64,000 nucleotides of DNA from Pseudodesulfovibrio senegalensis (GTDB taxonomy: Bacteria; Desulfobacterota; Desulfovibrionia; Desulfovibrionales; Desulfovibrionaceae), in contig NZ_WAIE01000002.1 of assembly GCF_008830225.1 (NCBI RefSeq), positions 62,001 through 126,000 on the forward strand, written 5' to 3'. Under the pieces are notes generated by a model. It did no database searches, was not told where the DNA came from, and saw only the letters and a list, made by a program, of their open reading frames with translations. Positions 6,880-15,331 of this stretch are shown piece by piece. The translations under genes were made by a program, and so were the position numbers. The stretch's first letter is position 1, and every line of letters begins with the position of its first letter.

Positions 6880-8280
6880 TCATTGGCGGCGTGTCAGGCC
6901 GTATTTTTTGAGTTTGTATTGCAGGGTGCGGCGGCTGATGCCCAGGGCCTCGGCCGTGCGCTCCCTGTGGCTGCCGTTTTCCTCGAGCGCCCGGATGATG
7001 GCCATTTTCTCTGCCTCTTCCAGCGATGCGGGCGTGCCGAAAATCGGTTCGTCGGCCTGCGCGGGCTGGTAGGACGGGTCCGTTCCGTGGAACTGGGGAG
7101 GCAGGAGCTCGGGGCTCAGTGCGTCCGAGCGCGAGAGGATCAGGGCGCGTTCCAGCACGTTTTCCAGCTCGCGGACGTTGCCGGGCCAGTCGTAATGGGA
7201 AAGGGTATCCAGAAACGCGGGCGTGACCGTGCGGATGGCCTTGTGATTCTTGGCGCCGAGTTTTTTGAGCAGGAAGCTGACCAGCAGAGGCAGGTCCTCG
7301 CGACGGTCGCGCAGGGGCGGGATGCGTATCTCGAGTACGGCCAGACGGTAGTAGAGGTCCTCGCGAAAACGCCCGGCCTCCACCTCGGCCTTGAGGTTGC
7401 GGTTGGTGGCCGCAATGATGCGCACGTCCGTTTCCACGGGCCGAACGCTGCCCAGCGGTTCCACGATTTTTTCCTGCAATGCGCGCAGGAGCTTGGCTTG
7501 CAATGCCCCGGGCATTTCGCCGATCTCGTCCAGAAAAAGGGTGCCGCCGTTGGCCAGCTGGAAGCGGCCGGGCTTGTCCTTGACAGCACCGGTGAACGCG
7601 CCCTTTTCATAGCCGAAAAGCTCGCTTTCCAGCAGGTCGTCGGGCAGGGCCGCGCAGTTGACCTTGATGAGCGGGCGTTCAGCACGCGTGCTGGACCGAT
7701 GCAGCCCCTCGGCCACCAGTTCCTTGCCTGTGCCGGATTCGCCGAGGATGAGCACCGTGGCCTCGCTGGGACCGGCCTGGGCAATGAGTTCGCGCACATG
7801 CGCCACGCCCGTGCTGGCTCCGATGAATTCCACGTTGCCGTCGTTGGCCTCGCGCCGGAGCCGCGCGTTTTCCATGAGCAGCAGCCTGTATTCGCGGGCC
7901 TTGTGGGTCACGGCCTTGAGCTCTTCGTTGTCGGCGGGTTTGGTCAGGTAGTCGAATGCGCCCTGTTTCATGGCGTCCACGGCCGATCCCACGCTGCCGA
8001 ACGCGGTGAGCAGGATCACGGGCAGGCCGGGTCTGCGGGTCTGCAGTTCGCGCAGCAGTTCCATGCCGTTCATGCCGGGCATTTTCATGTCCACCAGCGC
8101 CACGTCCGGGGATTCAAGACCGTTTTCAGACCCGTCGCGTACCAGTTCCTCCAGCGCCTGCTCTCCGGATTCCGCTTCCAGCACGCGCCAGCCCGCGTCT
8201 TCCAGCACGGCCCGTACCATCATGCGGTGGCCGGGTTCATCGTCTACAACCAATATGGATTTCGTATTCGTTTCGCTCAT
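6880..8280 (-). CDS. sigma-54-dependent response regulator (NtrC/ZraR type)
   Basis: Activator of sigma-54 RNA polymerase. Receiver domain at 1-125 with the phosphoacceptor Asp64 in ALVDMKMPG and Lys114 in LTKPA. AAA+ domain at about 150-380 with Walker A GESGTGKE (180-187), the sigma-54-contacting GAFTGA (227-232) and Walker B LFLDEIGEM. A C-terminal Fis-type helix-turn-helix ends in ALGISRRTLQYKLKKYGL. The 466-residue length is normal. Its ATG overlaps the stop of the upstream kinase by 4 bp (ATGA), so the pair is coupled. Its target promoters are unknown; two good sigma-54 promoters exist elsewhere in the window. Confidence 0.95.
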   Translation of the reverse strand: MSETNTKSILVVDDEPGHRMMVRAVLEDAGWRVLEAESGEQALEELVRDGSENGLESPDVALVDMKMPGMNGMELLRELQTRRPGLPVILLTAFGSVGSAVDAMKQGAFDYLTKPADNEELKAVTHKAREYRLLLMENARLRREANDGNVEFIGASTGVAHVRELIAQAGPSEATVLILGESGTGKELVAEGLHRSSTRAERPLIKVNCAALPDDLLESELFGYEKGAFTGAVKDKPGRFQLANGGTLFLDEIGEMPGALQAKLLRALQEKIVEPLGSVRPVETDVRIIAATNRNLKAEVEAGRFREDLYYRLAVLEIRIPPLRDRREDLPLLVSFLLKKLGAKNHKAIRTVTPAFLDTLSHYDWPGNVRELENVLERALILSRSDALSPELLPPQFHGTDPSYQPAQADEPIFGTPASLEEAEKMAIIRALEENGSHRERTAEALGISRRTLQYKLKKYGLTRRQ

Positions 8281-10064
8281 GTTTCGGTGTCCTCGTCAGC
8301 GGGGTTGGGGAAAAACAGCCGGACGGTCGTGCCCTGATCCGGCGATGAATCTATGGATATCTGCCCCTTGTGGGCGCGCATGATGTTGTGGACGATGGCC
8401 AGCCCCAGCCCCGTGCCCTTGGATTTGGCCGTGAAAAACGGCTCAAGAGCCTGTTGCCTGATTTCCTCGTCCATGCCGGAGCCGTTGTCGTTCACGCACA
8501 CCCAGACTCCCCTGTCCTGGCTGTGCGAGGATATGCCGACGATCTTTTCCCCCTCGTTTTTGCCCAGCGCGTCAAGACTGTTGGCCGTCAGGTTGAGCAG
8601 CACCTGCTTGAGCGCGTCCGGATCGGCCCAGACCGTGGGAGCCTTGAAATCGAACACCGGCTCCACTCCGCCGTGTTCCATGTCGAAGCGCATGAGTTTT
8701 TTCAGGGACTCGCCTTCCTCGGCAAGGTTCACCTCCACCGGGGCCAGCGCCCGGGGGCGGGCGAGGTACAGCAGGTCGGTGACCACACGATTGAGACGGT
8801 CGGCCTCCTGCACCATGGTGGTGGCGTATGAATTGAGCGGCTCCTGCCCCTTGAGTTTTTCGGCAAAGAGCTGGGCAAATCCGCGCAGCGAGCTCAGCGG
8901 ATTGCGCACCTCGTGCGCCACGCCTGCGGCCAGGGAGCCGATGGTGGCCAGGCGCCGGGCCTCGTTCAGGTCTTCCTCAAGGCGTCGGATGCGGGTGCGG
9001 TCGCGTATGAGCACGAGGCGCAGGCCCAGTTCCGGGGCGGAGTTGTCGCCTTCCGGAAAGGGCACGGAAAGTATCTCGAGGTTCCGGCCGTGGTATTCGT
9101 GCTGTCGCCACTGGTACTCGCCGGTTTCGACCTCGGCGGGTTCGGGGTCGTCGATGGGCAGGTCCTTCCAGTTGCGGCCCACGAGGTTGCGGTCCGCTTC
9201 CTTGTCCGGCGGGGCCAGCAGCATTTTGGCCGAACCGTTGGCCGCCAGGATTGTGCCGTCCGCACCCACGTTGATCAGGCCGTCCGGCATGTTGTCCAAC
9301 AACCTGTTCTGGAACTGCTCCAGCCGCACGAGCCGTTTGCCCTGCTCGCGGCGGCGGATGTAGGCAAAGGCCAGAAACCACAGGAATACGGCGGCCAGAA
9401 ACACGTAGCCGGTCTGGAGCATGGCCGCGCGTCGGTATTGTTTGAACTGCTGCAGATGCCGGTCTGCGTTGAGACCGATGATCAGGTATGCGCGTGTTCC
9501 GGAGGCGTGTTTCTGTTCATGGATTTCCGGCGAATCTCCGGGTGGCTGGCCGGGTAGCGCCTTGCGGTTCTTTTCGCTGAGCAGTGCGGCGATGACCGGA
9601 CGCATGAGCAGGCCGGATATGAGGGTTTCTCCTTGCGTGTTGCTGGTCATGAAGTGCCATGTCTGCCCGGAATCGAGCACCTTGTTTTCTATGCCCGAGA
9701 AATCGATCTGCGGGGTGTCTTCCGCCGGGGCGGAGCTGACCAGCACGTTGCCGCGGTCGTCAACCACGGCGATGAAGCGGAAGTCGTCGGACGCGGCCAG
9801 TTCCTGCAAGAGGTCCCGGGACAGGGTGGGGAACATGGGGTAGACAGCGCGGTTGCCCCCCATGCTGCGTACGATGCGCATGAGGTTCGACTCCACGCCG
9901 CGGGCAATGGATCCGCCCGAAAGGAACAGGTTGTTTTCCACCAATGCGCGTTGGCGGGCGATGCTTTTCCAGGTCAGGAACAGGCTGCCCACGCCCAGCA
10001 CGATCAGAGCGAGCACCAGGGCGACCACCGGCCCCTGTTCGTTGTCCCGGGAGCGAACTTCCAT
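8277..10064 (-). CDS. membrane histidine kinase (ZraS-like)
   Basis: A 595-residue sensor kinase. Transmembrane helices at about 13-31 and 219-236 enclose a periplasmic region of about 185 residues that resembles a Cache-type fold. A PAS-like segment follows at 250-360. HisKA has the phosphoacceptor His384 in AAGVAHEVRNPLSSLRG, and the ATPase domain shows LLNLTANSLDAL, NDNGSGM and GTGLGLAI. It overlaps the response regulator by 4 bp and starts only 5 bp after the DUF4405 gene, so the three form one transcription unit. The ligand is not evident. Confidence 0.92.
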   Translation of the reverse strand: MEVRSRDNEQGPVVALVLALIVLGVGSLFLTWKSIARQRALVENNLFLSGGSIARGVESNLMRIVRSMGGNRAVYPMFPTLSRDLLQELAASDDFRFIAVVDDRGNVLVSSAPAEDTPQIDFSGIENKVLDSGQTWHFMTSNTQGETLISGLLMRPVIAALLSEKNRKALPGQPPGDSPEIHEQKHASGTRAYLIIGLNADRHLQQFKQYRRAAMLQTGYVFLAAVFLWFLAFAYIRRREQGKRLVRLEQFQNRLLDNMPDGLINVGADGTILAANGSAKMLLAPPDKEADRNLVGRNWKDLPIDDPEPAEVETGEYQWRQHEYHGRNLEILSVPFPEGDNSAPELGLRLVLIRDRTRIRRLEEDLNEARRLATIGSLAAGVAHEVRNPLSSLRGFAQLFAEKLKGQEPLNSYATTMVQEADRLNRVVTDLLYLARPRALAPVEVNLAEEGESLKKLMRFDMEHGGVEPVFDFKAPTVWADPDALKQVLLNLTANSLDALGKNEGEKIVGISSHSQDRGVWVCVNDNGSGMDEEIRQQALEPFFTAKSKGTGLGLAIVHNIMRAHKGQISIDSSPDQGTTVRLFFPNPADEDTET

Positions 10065-10069
10065 GGTTT

Positions 10070-10897
10070 TTACCGGTTGTCTCCGCGCAGGGTTTCAAAC
10101 ACCTTCTTGGGCGAGGTGGCGTACTTCTGTGCGATTTGTTTCAGGGTCATTTCCGGGGTTGCTTCCAGTCCGGCCACGGTCAGGCGGCGGAGCATCTCCT
10201 GCATGGGCAGGTCATAGGCCGTCCCCAATGCCTGCAGGGTCATCTTGCCGGTTCCCTCGGGGGCGCTGGGCGGCAGGGCCTTGAAGGCATCGCCCCCGGA
10301 AAAGGCGTCGCGCAGGGCCAGATAGACATGCTGCGGGGTCACGCCGTTGGCATGGGCCAGATCCACAAGTTTGGTGGAGGGGTCGAGTTTTTCGGTATAG
10401 CCCGTCTCCTTCAGGATATGCATGGATTGTTCAAGATCAAAGCCCATATGGGCGCAGAAAACGCGCAGAGGGCTGAGTTCCGCATGGCCGTAGGGCGGGT
10501 TGCCCAACGTGGTGGTCTGGTTTTCCTTGATGGTCTCACCGAAGTCGAGCACCGCCTGCATGGGCTGCACGTGCATGAGGGTTCCGGCCGTGACCACGGC
10601 CACAAGGAACAGGCTGAAGATCATGGGGGTGGTCATGACCACCAGTTCGCGGGCGCGGTTTTTCATGTATGCCATGATGGGTTTCCAGTTGAGCCAGATG
10701 TGCAGCAGGGAAGCAATGCAGAAGAGCAGGCCCACCGTGATGTGGATGTCGCCCCATTGGGTTTTGTCCAAACCGAGGAAACTCCAGTCCGCCCAATAGG
10801 CTACCCGACCATGGGGCGTGATGTAGAGCACCACGCTGGTGAACAGGGTGATGATAAACGACAGCAAACTGGTCAGTGAAACGATTTTTCTGAACAT
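10070..10897 (-). CDS. DUF4405 membrane protein with C-terminal helical repeats
   Basis: A 275-residue inner-membrane protein. Three transmembrane helices (about 8-26, 53-70, 92-110) carry or border His29, His52, His66 and His109, as in DUF4405 proteins thought to bind haem b. The cytoplasmic half contains three similar helical units at about 177-196, 219-238 and 250-271, each of the form L..(L/I)A...(G)..P..V...L. Start ATG 10897 is supported by AGGAG 8 bases upstream; longer readings are not. As the first gene before the kinase and regulator, it may be a redox sensor or partner for them. This is inference. Confidence 0.72.
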   Translation of the reverse strand: MFRKIVSLTSLLSFIITLFTSVVLYITPHGRVAYWADWSFLGLDKTQWGDIHITVGLLFCIASLLHIWLNWKPIMAYMKNRARELVVMTTPMIFSLFLVAVVTAGTLMHVQPMQAVLDFGETIKENQTTTLGNPPYGHAELSPLRVFCAHMGFDLEQSMHILKETGYTEKLDPSTKLVDLAHANGVTPQHVYLALRDAFSGGDAFKALPPSAPEGTGKMTLQALGTAYDLPMQEMLRRLTVAGLEATPEMTLKQIAQKYATSPKKVFETLRGDNR

Positions 10898-11440
10898 TAC
10901 GGTAACTCCTGCTGAGTGTTTCCCGCACGATATCATTGCTGCAACAAATTGCACAACCGGGAGATAGGAGCTGCCCCGGACCGGGTGGCGCGAAATGGAA
11001 GCGGAGCAATCGAGCCAATCCCGATCGCCCCGCTTCATTTTCCTGCTTTCCGGGTTTATCCCAAAATATGTGAAGGTGGCCGGGGGCTTTCTTTTCCCGT
11101 TTCAGTGCCGCCTTTTTTTTCTGTTCGGAGCCTTGCTCCGATCGATCATCGTTGCCGCCGTTTCTGTTCGGGGTATTGTTTCCGGTGTTGCCCTGAAGAA
11201 AAGCATCTGGTGTGCCAACCATGCGATGGTTATGTATTTCGGATTGTTAACGGGAGATCACTGGTGTTTCGCATTCTGTGTTGCACAAGTCTTGTAACGA
11301 TAATTGCACATGTTTGTGCAATGTTTGTGCAGCGCTTGTGCACGTCGATATGGCCGTACCGGGCTGGTTTGCTTTCCGGGGCAAGCGTGATAAATAGGGC
11401 CTCTGAATTCGCCACCGAGACATTTGCAACGGAGTATTTC
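10898..11440. other. divergent intergenic region with repeated TGTGCA boxes
   Basis: These 543 bp separate the DUF4405 signalling operon (minus) from the dCMP deaminase-ribD operon (plus). No gene or riboswitch is recognised. TTGCACAA occurs near 10947, on the DUF4405 side, and a cluster of five TTGCACA/TGTGCA boxes lies at 11281-11342, about 100 bp before the dCMP deaminase start. Confidence 0.6.
11281..11342 (+). promoter_or_regulatory. TTGCACA/TGTGCA operator cluster
   Basis: Boxes: TTGCACAA (11281-11288); a perfect inverted repeat TTGCACATGTTTGTGCAA (11304-11321); and TGTGCA at 11315, 11326 and 11337, exactly 11 bp apart and therefore on one face of the helix. The same box occurs upstream of the sigma-54 promoter at 3729. 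A DNA-binding array for an unidentified regulator is inferred. Confidence 0.5.
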
Positions 11441-11902
11441 ATGCATCAGAGAATGCCCTGGCCAGAATATTTCATGAAGATAGCGCATCTTGTGGCTCAA
11501 CGCTCCACATGCCTGCGTCGGGCGGTGGGCGCCATCGCGGTCATGGACAAGCGCGTGGTCGCCACCGGGTACAACGGCGTGCCTTCCAAGGTTCCCCATT
11601 GCGAGGAAGTCGGCTGCATCCGCGAGACCATGAGCGTGCCTTCCGGCCAGCGGCACGAACTGTGCCGGGGACTGCATGCGGAACAGAACGTTATCATTCA
11701 GGCTGCCACGCACGGTCTTTCATTGCAGGGGTGCGACATCTACTGCACCACCCAGCCCTGTCTGATCTGCACCAAAATGCTCATCAACGTGGGCGCGGCC
11801 AACATCTACTATGCCGAACATTACCCGGATGAACTGGCGGAAAACATGCTTGCCGAAGCCGGAGTGAACCATGCCCTTCTCGAAGGCGATTTCCAGTCCT
11901 GA
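11441..11902 (+). CDS. dCMP deaminase (ComEB family)
   Basis: Zinc-dependent deamination of dCMP to dUMP for dTMP supply. 153 residues. The active-site elements are visible: His79-Ala-Glu81 in GLHAEQN and Cys107/Cys110 in QPCLIC. The [12 protein letters not shown] segment is typical of ComEB-type enzymes. ATG 11441 has GGAG 6 bases upstream; a second Met 4 codons later is possible. It overlaps ribD by 32 bp, a frequent pairing in bacteria. Related cytidine deaminases cannot be wholly excluded. Confidence 0.88.
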   Translation: MHQRMPWPEYFMKIAHLVAQRSTCLRRAVGAIAVMDKRVVATGYNGVPSKVPHCEEVGCIRETMSVPSGQRHELCRGLHAEQNVIIQAATHGLSLQGCDIYCTTQPCLICTKMLINVGAANIYYAEHYPDELAENMLAEAGVNHALLEGDFQS

Positions 11903-13016
11903 CGACCGCTTCATGGCCCGTGCCGTGGAACTGGCCCGTAATGGTCGAGGACCCACCGCGCCCAATCCGTGCGTTGGGGCCGTGCTGGTGCACGATGATC
12001 GCATCGTGGCCGAAGGCTGGCACACGCGCTACGGCAGGCTGCATGCCGAACGGGAGTGTCTTGCGCAGGCCCGTGAGCGAAAGGTGTTTGCACAGGCGGA
12101 CCCGGCCGAATGCGTCATGTACGTCACGCTGGAGCCTTGCAATCATCATGGCAAGACACCGCCGTGTACCGAAGCCATCCTCGATGCCGGCATCGGTGCT
12201 GTGCGAATCGGAGCCATGGACCCCAACCCCAGGGCCGCAGGCGGAGCCGAGACCCTTCGTGCCGCCGGGGTCGACGTTGCCACGGGCGTGCTGCAGCGGG
12301 AATGCGAGGATTTGATCGCCGATTTTCTGGTCTGGCAACGCACCGGGCGCACCTACAACATTTTGAAAATGGCGGCCACGCTGGACGGCAAGATCGCTTC
12401 TGCCCAGCGCGTGCCCGAGCCGGTTTCCTGTCCGGAGTCCTTTGTTCGCGTGCAGGAACTGCGCAAGCTTGCGGGTGCCGTGATCGTGGGCGGTGGGACG
12501 TTCCGGGCGGATAATCCCAGCCTGACCTGCCGTGCTTCCGGACTTCCCGAGGGCTTTTGCCAGCCGTTGGCTGTTGTGGTCACCTCGCTCCTGCCCGGGC
12601 CGGACGCGGCAAGTACGCTGCTGCGCGACCGGCCGGAACAGCTTGTTTTCTGGACGCCGCAGCAGGCGGCGGAGTCGGACACTGCCGAGGCCCTGCGGAC
12701 TCGGGGCGTGCGTGTGATCGGACTGCCGGGCAAGGACGGTGGGCTGGATCTTGCCCCGGGATTCGCCTTTTTGCGCACCGAGTGCGGCTGCCATTACACC
12801 CTGTGCGAAGGGGGCGGGCATCTGGCCATGTCGCTGGTGGAACAGGGGTTGGCGGATGAGCTCGTATATTTCATGGCCCCGCGCATCCTGGGAGACGAAT
12901 CCGCACCTTCGGCCTTTGCGGGCAGATCGGGCATGACCATGAAACAGGCCGTGGATTTTCGCATCAGCACCGCGCAGGCCTGTGGTCGTGACCTCATGCT
13001 TACGCTCATGCCCTGA
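11871..13016 (+). CDS. ribD: bifunctional riboflavin biosynthesis deaminase/reductase RibD
   Basis: Performs the deamination and side-chain reduction that follow GTP cyclohydrolase II in riboflavin synthesis. 381 residues. The N-terminal deaminase shows [10 protein letters not shown], His58-Ala-Glu60, Cys90 in [14 protein letters not shown] and Cys99. The C-terminal reductase starts near residue 155 with [10 protein letters not shown] and has [15 protein letters not shown]. The ATG at 11871 lies inside the dCMP deaminase gene and has its own CGGAG site, so translation is probably coupled. The next gene is an unrelated solute-binding protein instead of ribE. Confidence 0.94.
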   Translation: MPFSKAISSPDDRFMARAVELARNGRGPTAPNPCVGAVLVHDDRIVAEGWHTRYGRLHAERECLAQARERKVFAQADPAECVMYVTLEPCNHHGKTPPCTEAILDAGIGAVRIGAMDPNPRAAGGAETLRAAGVDVATGVLQRECEDLIADFLVWQRTGRTYNILKMAATLDGKIASAQRVPEPVSCPESFVRVQELRKLAGAVIVGGGTFRADNPSLTCRASGLPEGFCQPLAVVVTSLLPGPDAASTLLRDRPEQLVFWTPQQAAESDTAEALRTRGVRVIGLPGKDGGLDLAPGFAFLRTECGCHYTLCEGGGHLAMSLVEQGLADELVYFMAPRILGDESAPSAFAGRSGMTMKQAVDFRISTAQACGRDLMLTLMP

Positions 13017-13074
13017 TTCCCATTTGCTTTGGCGAGTGTGATCCTTGTTGTCCGCCCACATATTCAAACGCATG

Positions 13075-13101
13075 TTTACATTTGTGCGTTGTTGCTATAA
13101 A
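13075..13101 (+). promoter_or_regulatory. candidate sigma-70 promoter for the solute-binding protein gene
   Basis: TTTACA (13075-13080) and TATAAA (13096-13101) are separated by 15 bp, slightly short; a TGC before the -10 gives an extended -10 character. It lies in the 107-bp gap after ribD, so the downstream gene may be transcribed independently. Confidence 0.4.
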
Positions 13102-13123
13102 CATTCATCCCCAAGGGGAGCAT

Positions 13124-13915
13124 ATGTTTGTTGCATTTTATCGGCTTTTGTTCGTGATGATGGTTCTGTTTGCCCTGTTCGAGGGTGGCGCCATGGCCGC
13201 CAGGGCAGAGCAGAATGGGCTGACCTATATTTCCGAAAACTGTTATCCGTTTTGCTATCGAGACGATGGACAGCCTGCCGGTTTTACCGTTGACCTGCTG
13301 CACCGGATCTGGACCGAACTCGGGCAATCCGATTCGTCGGTACGGCTGCTGCCGTGGGCACGGGGACTGGAAATGGTCCGCAATGAGCCGGGAACAGTGC
13401 TCTTTGCCGCCGCGCGTACGCCCGAACGGGAGCGGTATTTCAAATGGGCCGGTCCCATTCTTTCTGTCCGCCTTGTTCTCATGAGCCTGAAGGAGCGCGG
13501 CCTGAAGATACGGAACGAACGGGATCTTGAGGCCGTTTCCATTGGCACTGTCCGTTCCGATGCAGTGGATGCGCTGCTCAAGAGACGGTACCCCAAGGTC
13601 CGCCGTTTTCCCGTGAATTCCACCGAGTTGAACATGCGCAAGCTGTTGAGCGGCAGGGTGGATGCCGTGGGCCATGACGAATTTGCCCTGCGCATGTACA
13701 TGGAGCAGCATGGCCTATCTCCTGATCGTTTTGAATTTGTTTATGTCCTTCAGAAGACACCTGTCTATTTCGCGTTCAACCGCAGCGTTTCCGATGCCTA
13801 TGTCAAACGTTTCAATGCAGTGCTGCAACGCCTGCGTGAATCCGGGGTGTATTCGAATATCTGGTCCCGGCACGGCATGAGTCCCCCGCCCATTTACACG
13901 GGCAATGGCTCCTGA
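13124..13915 (+). CDS. periplasmic solute-binding protein, family 3
   Basis: A 263-residue exported protein with a signal peptide (hydrophobic stretch to about residue 26, ending AMAARA). The mature part begins with a family 3 fold, ENCYPFCYRDDGQPAGFTVD, followed by RLLPWARGLEMV. Such stand-alone proteins in this group often resemble amino-acid-binding proteins but have no transporter genes beside them, as here. ATG 13124 has AAGGGGAG upstream. It sits between ribD and ribE and looks like an insertion into the riboflavin operon. A vitamin role is not supported by sequence. Confidence 0.8.
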   Translation: MFVAFYRLLFVMMVLFALFEGGAMAARAEQNGLTYISENCYPFCYRDDGQPAGFTVDLLHRIWTELGQSDSSVRLLPWARGLEMVRNEPGTVLFAAARTPERERYFKWAGPILSVRLVLMSLKERGLKIRNERDLEAVSIGTVRSDAVDALLKRRYPKVRRFPVNSTELNMRKLLSGRVDAVGHDEFALRMYMEQHGLSPDRFEFVYVLQKTPVYFAFNRSVSDAYVKRFNAVLQRLRESGVYSNIWSRHGMSPPPIYTGNGS

Positions 13916-13950
13916 TAGTGATTCTTCATCGCCATCATGGAGGATTTGTC

Positions 13951-14619
13951 ATGTTTACCGGACTGGTTTTGGGAACGGGCCGAGTGGAGGCCGTGGAAGC
14001 TCTGGGCGCGGAAACCCGCCTGCGAATTCGTGCGCTTTTCGATCTGGATGCCATTGAACTGGGGGAATCCATAGCCGTGAACGGCGTATGCCTGACCGTG
14101 GAGACCTTCGGTGAACGCTGGTTCACTGCCTATGCCAGCCGCGAGACCATGTCCGTTACCAATCTCGGCGAATTGGGCCGGGGCAGCATCTGCAATCTGG
14201 AGCGGGCCTTGGCTGTGGGCGATCGTCTGGGCGGCCATATCGTCAGCGGCCATGTGGACTGCGTGGCTTCGGTGGCCGGTGTGCGGCCCGCGGGTGAATC
14301 ACGAATCTATCGTCTTTCCTTTCCCGCAGAACACGGACGCTACGTCATCGGCAAGGGCTCGGTGGCGCTGGACGGCATCAGCCTGACCGTGAATGGCTGC
14401 GGCCCGGACTGGCTTGAGGTCAACATCATTCCCGAAACCCAGAAAGCCACCACCATTGCCCGCTGGGACGCGGGGCGGCGCGTGAACATGGAGACCGACG
14501 TGATCGGCAAGTATGTGGAGCGCATGGTGGCGCCGTGGAAGGGCGGGGATGTGTCCGGCCAAAAGGCGCAGTCCTCGTCGGCCATCACCATGGATTATCT
14601 GGCCCAGCACGGTTTCTGA
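13951..14619 (+). CDS. ribE: riboflavin synthase, alpha subunit
   Basis: Dismutates two 6,7-dimethyl-8-ribityllumazine molecules to riboflavin. 222 residues made of two lumazine-binding barrels, roughly 1-95 and 96-190. The family start MFTGLVLGTGRV is present, with internal AVNGVCLTV and the matching LDGISLTVNG of the second barrel, and GHIVSGHVD. ATG 13951 has GGAGG 8 bases upstream. The genes that often follow (ribBA, ribH) are not present; instead 0.7 kb of repeat-like DNA follows. Confidence 0.95.
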   Translation: MFTGLVLGTGRVEAVEALGAETRLRIRALFDLDAIELGESIAVNGVCLTVETFGERWFTAYASRETMSVTNLGELGRGSICNLERALAVGDRLGGHIVSGHVDCVASVAGVRPAGESRIYRLSFPAEHGRYVIGKGSVALDGISLTVNGCGPDWLEVNIIPETQKATTIARWDAGRRVNMETDVIGKYVERMVAPWKGGDVSGQKAQSSSAITMDYLAQHGF

Positions 14620-14735
14620 TTTTTTCGCCGGTATCCGGCACGTATTCAGATCATATTTGTTGGCAGAGCAACTGCGGTTGTGCGCTGTTGTCTTTTGCTG
14701 TGGTGCACGCGGAGAAAAAAAGAAGGCAAAAAGAC

Positions 14736-14787
14736 GCGTTTGACCCGCAACGTTGCGCGTTTCCTCTCGGCACGTGCCGCAAACCTT
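14736..14787 (+). repeat. 52-bp repeat, copy 1
   Basis: Matches 15197-15248 at 50 of 52 positions. It contains the palindromes GCAACGTTGC and GGCACGTGCC. It is followed within a few bases by CTCGCTTGAGCGG, which also occurs after copy 2. Confidence 0.8.
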
Positions 14788-15063
14788 GGCTCGCTTGAGC
14801 GGGGTTCGGGAGAAAGCAATAGACTGATCGACGAATAGCCAAGAAGTCCTAGGACTCAGCGGGCGCATTTGATTGCTGCACGATCCCGACGGACTTTTCC
14901 CCTCTATTCCGAGTGTCGACTGAAGTCGAGCCATCGTATGGCTCGGTGCGATAAAGTATGCACGAGGTCGGTGGTACAGGGTTTAGAAAATCAGCGAGGT
15001 TTTTCAAAAGGCCGACGCAGGGATTGATTCGTGGGGAGGAAGAGGAGGGTAGGTCCCAGGAAG

Positions 15064-15099
15064 GGAGGAGAGGGAGGGGACACCCCCTCTCTTTCCTCC
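15064..15099 (+). repeat. long GA-rich/CT-rich inverted repeat
   Basis: A purine arm near 15065-15080 and a pyrimidine arm at 15083-15099 can pair over about 15 bp with a few mismatches around a very short loop. It has no T run and is not a typical terminator. Confidence 0.5.
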
Positions 15100-15196
15100 A
15101 TTCCTCAAATGGTTCTCGACTGATTGGTATAAAATATCACTGTACAACTGCGCGTCAGCGCAACCCAAAGATTGAAAGGCTTCTCGATTTCGTTGT

Positions 15197-15248
15197 GCGC
15201 TTGACCCGCAACGTTGCGCGTTTCCTCTCGGTACGTGCCGCAAACCTT
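15197..15248 (+). repeat. 52-bp repeat, copy 2
   Basis: Second copy of the 14736-14787 repeat. Between it and the shared CTCGCTTGAGCGG tail lies an extra segment of about 33 bp with its own hairpin (CCGAGCCGTGCTCGG), absent from copy 1. Confidence 0.8.
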
Positions 15249-15331
15249 TGCTGTGGGCCGAGCCGTGCTCGGCTGATCCTTCGCTCGCTTGAGCGGCACG
15301 AGGCCTCGTGGGTCTTTGGTGTTTGGGCCGG

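Larger units (their letters stand above)
14620..15331. other. 712-bp non-coding region with structured repeats
   Basis: No believable gene. It contains two copies of a 52-bp repeat, inverted repeats such as TCGACTGAAGTCGA (14916-14929) and a GAGCCAT hairpin (14928-14944), and a purine-rich/pyrimidine-rich hairpin at 15064-15099. Open readings on the minus strand through the repeats both contain the peptide GLRHVPRGNAQRCGS, but this follows from the DNA repeat and has no coding support. Remnant of a mobile or dispersed repeat element is the likeliest explanation. Confidence 0.6.

Noticed and set aside
11281-11342. Cluster of TTGCACA boxes as DnaA boxes or a replication origin
   Set aside because: DnaA boxes are TTATNCACA; these lack the TTAT part, and there is no AT-rich unwinding region or dnaA/dnaN nearby.
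13916-13950. FMN riboswitch before ribE or ribD
   Set aside because: The gaps are too short or lack the conserved RFN-element segments. No such structure was seen before the dCMP deaminase gene either.
14620-15331. Insertion sequence or prophage remnant with a transposase
   Set aside because: Repeats and hairpins are present, but no transposase or integrase reading is found in any frame, so only a repeat region is reported.
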